40,329 nucleotides of DNA from an uncultured Roseburia sp. (GTDB lineage: Bacteria > Bacillota > Clostridia > Lachnospirales > Lachnospiraceae), in the NCBI GenBank assembly GCA_947088675.1, contig CAMUHN010000026.1, forward strand, positions 1 through 40,329, written 5' to 3'. The position numbers and the translations under genes were made by a program. This document shows, piece by piece, positions 7,875-14,936 of the stretch (within the stretch, counting starts at the first letter, position 1; the number at the start of each line of letters is the position of its first letter). The notes beneath the pieces are model-generated. The model was not told where the DNA came from. It did not search any database and was given only the letters and a program-made list of their open reading frames with translations.

Positions 7875-8519
7875 TCAGATCTGTGTTGCTGCAGGATCTG
7901 CGGCATCCTCAGTGCCGTTTTTCCACTTGTCGAATTTATCGACAACGGCGTCATAAGTACGCTGCGAAATATCCGGAAGATTGCTGCCCCAGGTTTTGGT
8001 AGCCTGTTTAAAGCCTTTCTTAAAAGCTTCCAGAAGTTCGTCCGCTTTGTCCGGATCGCTTCCGGATAAAGCTTTTGCAAAATCTACGATACGGTCTGAC
8101 GTCTGTTCCACACCCCAGTATCCGTCTTCTGCAATATCTTTCTGAGCCTGGGCTTTCGTCTGTGCGTCTACTGTAAAATTGCCTTTTGCAAGGAAGCTCC
8201 ACATCGAATCAGCGTTGCCGATCGCCTGCCCCTGTTTTGTCATCATCTTCTCGACGATACTGCGCAGCTGTTCATTGCGTTTCTCTGCGTCGGCTTTCAG
8301 CTGCTCTAAAATTTTTGCACGTGAAGTCTGAGACGATGTTTTGTTAACGGTATCCTGATCTTTGCCTTTTTCATAGACGGCGCCGTTTGTCTCAGGTTTT
8401 TTTGTGCTTTCCTGTTTGTTCTCGGCAGCGTTTTTTTCTGCCGCTTTTTTCTGTGCTGCAGCGGATGCGGCAGCTGCTGTGTTTGTAGAAGTTGTGCTGC
8501 TGATTGGGTTAAAATCCAT
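7875..8519 (-). CDS. Unknown protein under a flagellar-sigma promoter
   Basis: A 214-residue protein with no signal peptide or membrane segment. Residues 1-60 are low-complexity and rich in Ser, Thr, Ala and Lys. Residues 65-95 look helical and charged. The carboxyl 110 residues are more conserved in style (MWSFLAKGNFTVDAQTKAQA, EDGYWGVEQTSDRIVDFAKA, KGFKQATKTWGSNLPDISQR). I do not recognise the family with confidence; the carboxyl part is reminiscent of DUF5610-type proteins that occur in flagellated bacteria. The ATG at 8519 has ggagga 3 bases before it with an extended match (aggaggataaa). A textbook SigD promoter lies at 8662-8688, so it is probably expressed with late motility genes. Confidence 0.75.
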   Translation of the reverse strand: MDFNPISSTTSTNTAAAASAAAQKKAAEKNAAENKQESTKKPETNGAVYEKGKDQDTVNKTSSQTSRAKILEQLKADAEKRNEQLRSIVEKMMTKQGQAIGNADSMWSFLAKGNFTVDAQTKAQAQKDIAEDGYWGVEQTSDRIVDFAKALSGSDPDKADELLEAFKKGFKQATKTWGSNLPDISQRTYDAVVDKFDKWKNGTEDAADPAATQI

Positions 8520-8661
8520 TTTATCCTCCTCCATTCTTAAAAACGCAGAAAAAATAGGGTTTCTATTCTGTCTGCTGGTTTGCGTAGAATCTGTTCTGGC
8601 CGGGCATATGAAATCCGTTTCCTATGTCACCGCCATTTGCGTATGAGATTCTCTATCAACT

Positions 8662-8688
8662 ATATCGGCAGATTCCATTGAATCTTTA
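8662..8688 (-). promoter_or_regulatory. SigD/FliA (flagellar sigma) promoter
   Basis: On the minus strand TAAA (8688-8685), a 15-base spacer and GCCGATAT (8669-8662) match the SigD consensus at every position. The transcript would start near 8655 and give a leader of about 135 bases before the gene at 8519. No competing sigma-A promoter is obvious there. Confidence 0.8.
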
Positions 8689-8754
8689 GGAAATTGTTCC
8701 AACAAAATGAAAAAATTGGTATCTGTAAAAATTGAAAGGAAAAAAGTTTATCGG

Positions 8755-8783
8755 TTGACCTTTTTTCTGTTTAATGCTAAAAT
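8755..8783 (+). promoter_or_regulatory. Promoter of the ispE operon
   Basis: TTGACC (8755-8760), a 17-base spacer and TAAAAT (8778-8783) form a near-consensus sigma-A promoter about 45 bases before ispE. Confidence 0.65.
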
Positions 8784-8828
8784 CTAAATTGTATACAAAA
8801 TACATGGAAAATACAAAATAAGATAGAA

Positions 8829-9713
8829 ATGGGGAATACTGTGAGAGAGATTTCGGTAAAAGCGCTTGCAAAAATAAACCTTGGGCTTGATGTGCTGCGA
8901 AAAAGAGAAGATGGTTATCACGAGGTAAAAATGGTCATGCAGACGATTCATTTATTTGACCGTCTGGAAATAAAGCGGACTGCAAACAGGGGAATCCGTA
9001 TCGAAACAAACCTCTCGTTCCTTCCGACGAACGAAAATAATCTGGTGTTTCAGGCAGCGCGGCTTTTAATAGAAGAATTTGGGATATCCGATGGGATTTT
9101 TGTGGAACTTCAGAAACATATTCCGGTAGCGGCCGGTATGGCAGGCGGAAGTACCGATGCAGCCGCAGTGCTCTATGGAATGAACCGTATGTTTGATCTT
9201 GGACTGACCAAAGAAGAACTGATGCAGCGCGGCTTAAAGATCGGAGCCGATGTACCGTACTGTCTGATGCGCGGGACAGCGCTTGCGGAAGGCATCGGGG
9301 AGAAACTGACAGCGCTGCCTCCTATGGTGAAGTGCCCCGTATTAATCGCAAAGCCGCAGGTGAATGTTTCCACCAGATTTGTCTATGAAAATTTAAAGCT
9401 GAACGATACGACAGAGCATCCTGATATTGATTTGTTAGTTCGTGAAATTCGCCGGAAAGATCTGAAAAAAATTGCGGCCGGCATGGGCAATATTTTAGAG
9501 ACGGTGACAGGAAAGGAATATCCTGTCATTGAGCAGATCAGGCATCATATGATGGAGAACGGCGCGCTGAACGCAAGGATGAGCGGAAGCGGCCCGACTG
9601 TATTCGGTTTGTTTGATTCGGAGGATACCGCTGCGGGAGCTTATGAAGCCATGAAAGAATCGGGACTTTCCCGCCAGGTTTACCTGACCGGTATTTATAA
9701 TAATGCAATATAA
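8829..9713 (+). CDS. ispE: 4-diphosphocytidyl-2-C-methyl-D-erythritol kinase
   Basis: The GHMP-family kinase of the MEP isoprenoid pathway, phosphorylating the 2-hydroxyl of CDP-methylerythritol in the cytosol. The substrate-binding start motif AKINLGLDV, the glycine-rich ATP loop PVAAGMAGGSTDAAA and the late motif MSGSGPTVFGLF are all present in order. Length of 290-294 residues is normal. The start may be GTG at 8841 (MREISVKALAKINLGL), which agrees better with family members; ATG at 8829 has no better ribosome binding site. The GntR regulator follows after 30 bases and probably shares the transcript. Confidence 0.94.
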   Translation: MGNTVREISVKALAKINLGLDVLRKREDGYHEVKMVMQTIHLFDRLEIKRTANRGIRIETNLSFLPTNENNLVFQAARLLIEEFGISDGIFVELQKHIPVAAGMAGGSTDAAAVLYGMNRMFDLGLTKEELMQRGLKIGADVPYCLMRGTALAEGIGEKLTALPPMVKCPVLIAKPQVNVSTRFVYENLKLNDTTEHPDIDLLVREIRRKDLKKIAAGMGNILETVTGKEYPVIEQIRHHMMENGALNARMSGSGPTVFGLFDSEDTAAGAYEAMKESGLSRQVYLTGIYNNAI

Positions 9714-9743
9714 TGTACGTGTGGCGTGAAATGGGGGATGAGA

Positions 9744-10421
9744 ATGACAAATGAGCTGACATTAAACATGAACGCATATCTTCCGCTTCGTGATGTTGTC
9801 TTCCATACGTTACGGGAAGCCATTTTAAAAGGAGAATTAAAACCGGGGGAGCGCCTGATGGAGCTGCAGCTTGCGTCAAAGCTTGGCGTCAGCCGAACTC
9901 CGATCCGGGAAGCGATCCGTATGCTGGAGCAGGAGGGGCTTGCCGTTACGGTTCCGAGAAAAGGCGCAGAGGTGGCGCGCATGACGGAGAAAGATATGGA
10001 GGATGTTCTTCTGGTACGCGAAGCGCTGGACGAGCTTGCGGCTGCGCTTGCCTGTGAGGAGATGACAAAGGAGGAACTGGAAGAGCTGAAAAATACATCT
10101 GCGGAGTTTGAAGCGTATACAAAAACAGGCGAGGTAAAATGTATTGCCGAGGCGGATGTAAGGTTTCATGATATTATTTACAGAGCGACACGAAATCCGA
10201 AACTGATCAGTATTTTAAATAATTTAAGGGAGCAGCTCTACCGATATCGGGTTGAATATTTAAAAGATGAAAAAAATTATCCGACACTGATCCGTGAGCA
10301 CAATGAAATTATTATGGGAATTGCGGCAAAGGAAAAAGAAAAAGTAAAAGCGGCAATGCACAATCATGTGAATAATCAGGCTGCGGCCGTCAAAGAAATG
10401 ATACGCGGGCAGAGCGTATAA
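9744..10421 (+). CDS. GntR family regulator, FadR/FCD subgroup
   Basis: A 225-residue regulator. The amino end has a GntR winged helix (LREAILKGELKPGERLMELQ, then KLGVSRTPIREAIRMLEQEG). The carboxyl two thirds form an FCD ligand domain with its metal-binding pattern: Asp/His around ADVRFHDIIYRAT, His in REHNEIIMGI and His in AAMHNHV. The inducer is unknown. The ATG at 9744 is chosen since ggggg lies 6 bases upstream; an in-frame GTG at 9726 and an ATG at 9738 are less well placed. Its position after ispE does not reveal its targets. Confidence 0.9.
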   Translation: MTNELTLNMNAYLPLRDVVFHTLREAILKGELKPGERLMELQLASKLGVSRTPIREAIRMLEQEGLAVTVPRKGAEVARMTEKDMEDVLLVREALDELAAALACEEMTKEELEELKNTSAEFEAYTKTGEVKCIAEADVRFHDIIYRATRNPKLISILNNLREQLYRYRVEYLKDEKNYPTLIREHNEIIMGIAAKEKEKVKAAMHNHVNNQAAAVKEMIRGQSV

Positions 10422-10453
10422 AAAAGAATAAACTGCGCATAATAACGGCAGAC

Positions 10454-10485
10454 AAAAAAGGATAAGCATGGCTTATCTTTTTTTT
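10454..10485 (+). terminator. Terminator of the ispE-gntR operon
   Basis: GATAAGC-ATG-GCTTATC followed by TTTTTTTT and preceded by an A run is a typical intrinsic terminator 33 bases after the gntR stop. Confidence 0.85.
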
Positions 10486-10554
10486 CGTCTTACAGGAAGA
10501 CAATCCGTGAGGATGTGTACTTTTTTATTTTAAAACAGGCAGAGGTTACAGGAA

Positions 10555-12057
10555 ATGGAAGATAAGAAGACACCGATTACGACAGACCTGAACGAAAATA
10601 TTTCACATATGGAAGCGTTGTTCCATACCTGTGATGATATTAAGAAGAAAGAGATGATGCTTGGAAAAGAGCGGGATGTGGCCTGTTATCTGACGTTTAT
10701 TGAAGTTGCCGTCGATATGGGTACATCGGCCTTAAGCGAACTTTTAAAATATTTAAGCAGTCTGGAGAAAGAAACGCTCTATGCCGTCCTTGCCGAGAAT
10801 GCGCTTGGCGTTTCAGACGCAACTTATTTTACGACCATAGAGGAGGCGGGAGACGGCCTGTTAACAGGCGAAGTCATCCTGTTTGTAGACGGCTTTGACA
10901 AAGCCGTCAAGATCCCGGACGACGGGTATCCGAATATGGGGGTGCAGGAACCGTCTTCTGAAAAGGTGATACGCGGTTCCAATGAAGGATTTACAGAATC
11001 GGTAAAACAGAATGCAGCGCTGATCCGGAAACGCATTCGCTCTCCCAAAGTAAAAGTAAAACAGTTAAAAGCCGGCGTCCGCTCAAACACAAATGTATAT
11101 CTTACGTATATGGAGGATCTCGTCTATCCCAATCTGCTGGAGGAGATTGAAAACCGGCTTTCCGAATTTGAGATAGACGGCGTGATGGACAGCGGCGTTC
11201 TTGAGCAGCTGGCGGAAGAAAAGTGGTACTCGCCGTTTCCGCAGTTTCAGACAACGCAGCGCCCTGACCGGGCCGCTATGTCCGTACTGGAAGGACGGGT
11301 AATTCTGATGTCCGACAATTCGCCTGTCGCACTGATCCTGCCGACCGACTATAATTCGTTTATTCGTACAAGCGACGACTATTACAACCGTTGGGAGATC
11401 GCTTCCTTTGGAAGAATGTTGCGCTACATTGCATCGTTTTTTGCGATGACGCTTCCCGGACTTTATCTGGCCGTTACAAATTTTCATACACAGATTCTGC
11501 CGACGACACTGCTTCTGGCTTTTGCAGATGCCAGAAAAGGCGTGCCGTTTCCGGCTGTAATCGAGGTGCTGCTGATGGAAATATCATTCGAGCTGCTGCG
11601 AGAGGCGGGCGTGAGGCTGCCGGGGGCAATGGGCAATACAATCGGGATTGTCGGCGGACTCATTATCGGACAGGCGGCAGTGGAGGCAAATCTGGTCAGC
11701 CCGATCGTTGTCATTGTAATTTCATTTACAGCGCTTTGTTCTTTTGCAATTCCGAATGAAGAATTTGCGACGGCATTTCGTATTTTGAAGTTTGCCATGA
11801 TCGGACTCTGCGCATGGCTTGGGTATTTTGGAATGCTGCTTGGACTGCTTGCCGTGCTGATTCATCTGGCGCATCTTAAGAGCTTTGGCATTCCGTATCT
11901 GATGCCGTTCGTTGGTGCAGACTTAAATGATTATGAGGACGAACGCGACTTTCTGTGGCGTCTGCCGATGCGCAGATTAAAAAAACGGCCCATTTATGCA
12001 AAGCGGCAGGAGCGCACAAAGCTGGTATGGAAAAAGAAGAAAGAAAGGGAATCCTGA
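10555..12057 (+). CDS. Spore germination protein GerAA/GerKA type
   Basis: A 500-residue subunit A of a GerA-type germinant receptor, located in the inner spore membrane. The amino half is soluble (two alpha/beta subdomains, roughly residues 30-280), and the carboxyl half carries about five membrane segments with the family hallmarks PFPAVIEVLLMEISFELLREAG, LPGAMGNTIGIVGGLIIGQA and FAIPNEEFATAFRILKF. It ends in a basic cytoplasmic tail. The next gene starts 3 bases after its stop, so A and the B-C fusion should be made together. Expression would normally come from SigG in the forespore; I could not find a convincing SigG promoter in the 70 bases before the gene. Confidence 0.92.
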   Translation: MEDKKTPITTDLNENISHMEALFHTCDDIKKKEMMLGKERDVACYLTFIEVAVDMGTSALSELLKYLSSLEKETLYAVLAENALGVSDATYFTTIEEAGDGLLTGEVILFVDGFDKAVKIPDDGYPNMGVQEPSSEKVIRGSNEGFTESVKQNAALIRKRIRSPKVKVKQLKAGVRSNTNVYLTYMEDLVYPNLLEEIENRLSEFEIDGVMDSGVLEQLAEEKWYSPFPQFQTTQRPDRAAMSVLEGRVILMSDNSPVALILPTDYNSFIRTSDDYYNRWEIASFGRMLRYIASFFAMTLPGLYLAVTNFHTQILPTTLLLAFADARKGVPFPAVIEVLLMEISFELLREAGVRLPGAMGNTIGIVGGLIIGQAAVEANLVSPIVVIVISFTALCSFAIPNEEFATAFRILKFAMIGLCAWLGYFGMLLGLLAVLIHLAHLKSFGIPYLMPFVGADLNDYEDERDFLWRLPMRRLKKRPIYAKRQERTKLVWKKKKERES

Positions 12058-12060
12058 TCT

Positions 12061-14133
12061 ATGTTTTCGGAAAACAAAAAAATATCCGGGCGGCAGATTT
12101 TCCGCCTGCTTACATTTGATATTTTGGGACTGAGCACACTGGTTCTTCCACAGATTCTGGCAGAATTTGCTGCAGTCGACGGTATTTTCTGCATTGGTGC
12201 CGGCGTGCTGCTTGCCGTTTTATATTTAAAGGTGCTGGGAGCGGTTGCATCGGATATGCAGGGAAGCTATCTGTCCTATCTGGAACAGAAACTGGGGAAA
12301 TTTCCGGGTAAGGCAGTGATTCTCGGTTATCTCATCTATTTTATTCTGCTTGCCGCATTTACGGCGCATCTGTTTGCGTCCGTTATTCTGAAGCACCTGC
12401 TGCGGGAGGAAACATTCCTTCTTGTTCTTTTTCTTATCCTGCTGCTGTCGGGATATGGATTATACAGTGGTATGGAGGGGCGCGCAAGAGTCTATGAGAT
12501 TTTGTTCTGGCTGGTACTGATTCCTTTTTTTCTGATGCTTTTTTCCGCCTTATGGGATGTGCGCACCGATTATTGGACGCCTGTCTTTACCGGCAGCTGG
12601 CAGGGAACGGCGGAGGGCAGCTATGCTGTTTTTGTAAGCTTTTCAAAAATATTTTTGCTGCTTTTTGCGGGAAAACATGTTGTGAGTAAGCGCAGCCTGA
12701 TCAGAGCCGGCAAATATGCAATTGTTCTGTGCGGCGTAATTCATGCGGTGTTATTTCTGATACTGGTCGGAATTTTTGGCAGCCAGGCGCTTGCCGCTAT
12801 GGAATTTCCGGCTGTCACGATGATGAGTACGGTTCAGGTGACGGGGGGCTTTTTAAAACGCACGGACGCACTGATGTCGGGCGTCTGGTTCTTTACGCTG
12901 TATGCGCTTTTAAGCAGCGCGGTATATTATGGAAGCGTTTCGCTGCTGCATCTGTTCGGCAGAATGGAATGGACCAAAAAAACAGGAAAAATTGCGCTGC
13001 CTGTGCTTGTACTGATTTTTGGACTTGCATATCTTTTTTACAGGGACGCGTCGTACCAGACGGCCTGTGAAAAATTTCTGTGGTATATCGGAACGCCGTT
13101 TATTGTGCTGATTCCGCTGATATTGGCGGCTGCAACGCTCTTTTCCGGGAAAAGAAGTTCCGGCGGCAGGCGAAAGAAAGTATCTGCGCTGTTATGTCTT
13201 TGCCTTCTCGCGCTGCCCCTTTCGGGATGCAATACGGCCGAGCTGGAAGATAAAAATTTTCCGATTGAGATCGCCGTCACAGACACCGAACATTTTGGGG
13301 CTGCATTTTTGAATGAGGAGAACGGCGGAAATAAGCTGGCAGACTACAGCCACCTCAAAATGATTTTTCTGGAGCAGGAGTTTATAGAGGATGAAAAAGC
13401 GATGAAAGCTTTTCTGGAATTGATGGAATCAAAACTTGATGTGCCGCGCAATACTTATGTGGTAGTGACAGAGGATGCGAATCGAATTATGGAACTCGGG
13501 GATGAAATGGGCGAGGCCACAGGCACTTATCTGGAGGAGAGCTTTGAAAATGTGACGGAGATCAATAAGAAATCGTACCCGACGCTTGGAATGCTCTACC
13601 AGGAAAAAGAAAATCATATGGAAACGCTTTTCATCCCTTATATTACAGAACTGGATCACAAACCCGCAGTCGATCACTATTTTGTCTGGAAAAGGGGAAA
13701 AGCGGCAGGAGAATTAAAAAATGAAACGGCCCTGTTGTCTTTTTTTACAGAAAACGAGATGGACTCGTATGTGGTAGCTTTAGAGAAAGGGGAGCATGTC
13801 AGGCTTTTTGGAACGCACAATGAAATATCATTCGCACAGAGCGAGGACGGAAAGCGAAAGATTATCGTTGATGTATTCTGTAACGGCGAAGTGCTTTACA
13901 ATGAGGATGTGCAAAAGAACACGGCGTCTGAACTGGAGGCGGCTCTTGCAGAATATATGAACGACACGGCGGCAAAAGCGCTGCTCGAATACAGGGTAGA
14001 CGTCACAGACAGTTTTAAGCGGCTTGGGGGAGAAAACAGGAGCTGGTATTTCGAATATAAAAAGAAAGCGGATGCATTTGAAAAGGAAATGCATACCGAA
14101 TACCGGATGCATGTGACCTGGGTAAATTTATAA
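12061..14133 (+). CDS. Fused spore germination proteins GerAB-GerAC
   Basis: A 690-residue protein joining two subunits normally encoded separately. Residues 1-365 are a GerAB permease of the amino acid-polyamine fold with about ten membrane segments (start KISGRQIFRLLTFDILGLST). A short basic linker (SGKRSSGGRRKK) then leads into a hydrophobic stretch with an intact lipobox, LPLSGC, with Cys at residue 390. Residues 391-690 resemble GerAC (NTAELEDKNFPIEIAVT, late segment LEYRVDVTDSFKRLGG) but are somewhat short for it. No stop or frameshift is seen across the junction. The former signal peptide could act as an extra membrane helix or still be cleaved and lipidated, freeing GerAC. Confidence 0.88.
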   Translation: MFSENKKISGRQIFRLLTFDILGLSTLVLPQILAEFAAVDGIFCIGAGVLLAVLYLKVLGAVASDMQGSYLSYLEQKLGKFPGKAVILGYLIYFILLAAFTAHLFASVILKHLLREETFLLVLFLILLLSGYGLYSGMEGRARVYEILFWLVLIPFFLMLFSALWDVRTDYWTPVFTGSWQGTAEGSYAVFVSFSKIFLLLFAGKHVVSKRSLIRAGKYAIVLCGVIHAVLFLILVGIFGSQALAAMEFPAVTMMSTVQVTGGFLKRTDALMSGVWFFTLYALLSSAVYYGSVSLLHLFGRMEWTKKTGKIALPVLVLIFGLAYLFYRDASYQTACEKFLWYIGTPFIVLIPLILAAATLFSGKRSSGGRRKKVSALLCLCLLALPLSGCNTAELEDKNFPIEIAVTDTEHFGAAFLNEENGGNKLADYSHLKMIFLEQEFIEDEKAMKAFLELMESKLDVPRNTYVVVTEDANRIMELGDEMGEATGTYLEESFENVTEINKKSYPTLGMLYQEKENHMETLFIPYITELDHKPAVDHYFVWKRGKAAGELKNETALLSFFTENEMDSYVVALEKGEHVRLFGTHNEISFAQSEDGKRKIIVDVFCNGEVLYNEDVQKNTASELEAALAEYMNDTAAKALLEYRVDVTDSFKRLGGENRSWYFEYKKKADAFEKEMHTEYRMHVTWVNL

Positions 14134-14149
14134 AAACGGCAAAAAGTTA

Positions 14150-14178
14150 TTGACAACTAACTCAAATTAGCATATACT
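14150..14178 (+). promoter_or_regulatory. feo promoter with metalloregulator-like site
   Basis: TTGACA (14150-14155), a 17-base spacer and TATACT (14173-14178). The inverted repeat CTAA-CTCAAA-TTAG (14157-14170) fills the spacer, where a bound repressor would block RNA polymerase. TTAG/CTAA half-sites are in the style of DtxR-like iron regulators; the identity of the regulator is inferred. Confidence 0.7.
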
Positions 14179-14261
14179 AACCACAAGAAGAAAAAGCGAT
14201 GTCATGATATTGAAAAGGAGATATCGCACAACCCGGCAGGAATCGGGAGAAAGGTGGGAAT

Positions 14262-14471
14262 ATGCCGCTGACCATGGCGAAAACCGGAGAATCCAATATT
14301 ATCAAAAAAGTCGGAGGACGCGGGGAAACAAAAAGATTTCTGGAAAAACTTGGATTTGTGACGGGCGGATCTGTTATGGTCATTTCGGCTGCCGGCGGCA
14401 ATCTGATTGTCAATGTCAAAGACTCCCGCGTTGCCATCGGAACCGAAATGGCCAGAAAAATTCTGGTCTGA
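14262..14471 (+). CDS. FeoA family protein (first copy)
   Basis: A 69-residue SH3-like FeoA protein, the small cytoplasmic partner of the FeoB ferrous iron transporter. Typical elements are the amino helix region IIKKVGGRGETKRFLEKLGF, then VTGGSVMVISAAGGNLIVNVKDSRVAIG and the end EMARKILV. An aggtgg site lies 6 bases before the ATG. It is separated from the second FeoA by 165 bases with no gene or terminator that I could see. Confidence 0.85.
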   Translation: MPLTMAKTGESNIIKKVGGRGETKRFLEKLGFVTGGSVMVISAAGGNLIVNVKDSRVAIGTEMARKILV

Positions 14472-14636
14472 TCTGTCAGGACTGCCGGCGGGAAAGCAGG
14501 GGCAGCGTACCGGACCGTCGGGAAGAACAAGGGCAGCCCCGCCCGCGGCGGCGCACAATGAAAGAACGGGGACTGCGGAAAGAATATGCGGCATGCATTC
14601 CAAGCGGATCGGCAGCCGTAAAATAAAGGAGGAATT

Positions 14637-14858
14637 ATGAAAACATTAAAGGATTCAACAGTCGGCAGTACTGTCACGGTAAAAAAAATTTCGGGGGAAG
14701 GCCCGGTGAAACGCCGTATTATGGATATGGGCATTACAAAAGGCGCAACTGTTTTTGTCAGGAAAGTCGCGCCGTTCGGCGATCCGGTGGAGGTCACGGT
14801 GCGCGGCTATGAGCTTTCCCTGCGCAGGGCGGATGCGCAAATGATTGAAGTTATATAG
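14637..14858 (+). CDS. feoA: FeoA family protein (second copy)
   Basis: A 73-residue FeoA protein with the more canonical sequence: GSTVTVKKISGEGPVKRRIMDMGITKGATVFV and FGDPVEVTVRGYELSLRRADA. It is only moderately similar to the copy upstream, so the two may bind FeoB differently or one may serve as a regulator. The ATG follows an aggagga site by 5 bases. FeoB begins 78 bases downstream. Confidence 0.92.
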   Translation: MKTLKDSTVGSTVTVKKISGEGPVKRRIMDMGITKGATVFVRKVAPFGDPVEVTVRGYELSLRRADAQMIEVI

Positions 14859-14891
14859 GGCATATCTGCTATGCCTTTTATTTTTCGGCGC

Positions 14892-14908
14892 GAGTTAGTT
14901 ATATCTAA
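14892..14908. promoter_or_regulatory. Second metalloregulator-like inverted repeat before feoB
   Basis: TTAG-TTATAT-CTAA (14895-14908) shares the octamer GAGTTAGT (14892-14899) with the complement of the site in the feo promoter (14156-14163). It lies 28 bases before the feoB start, with no clear promoter elements around it, and could be an internal operator. Confidence 0.45.
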
Positions 14909-14936
14909 TTTATTTTGCAAAAAGGAGTGGAAACAG

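Noticed and set aside
10416-10444. SigG-like promoter GTATA-N17-CATAATA upstream of the germination genes
   Set aside because: A strong terminator lies at 10454-10485, between this site and gerAA, so it could not drive the operon. GTATA also overlaps the end of the gntR gene, and AT-rich chance matches are common.
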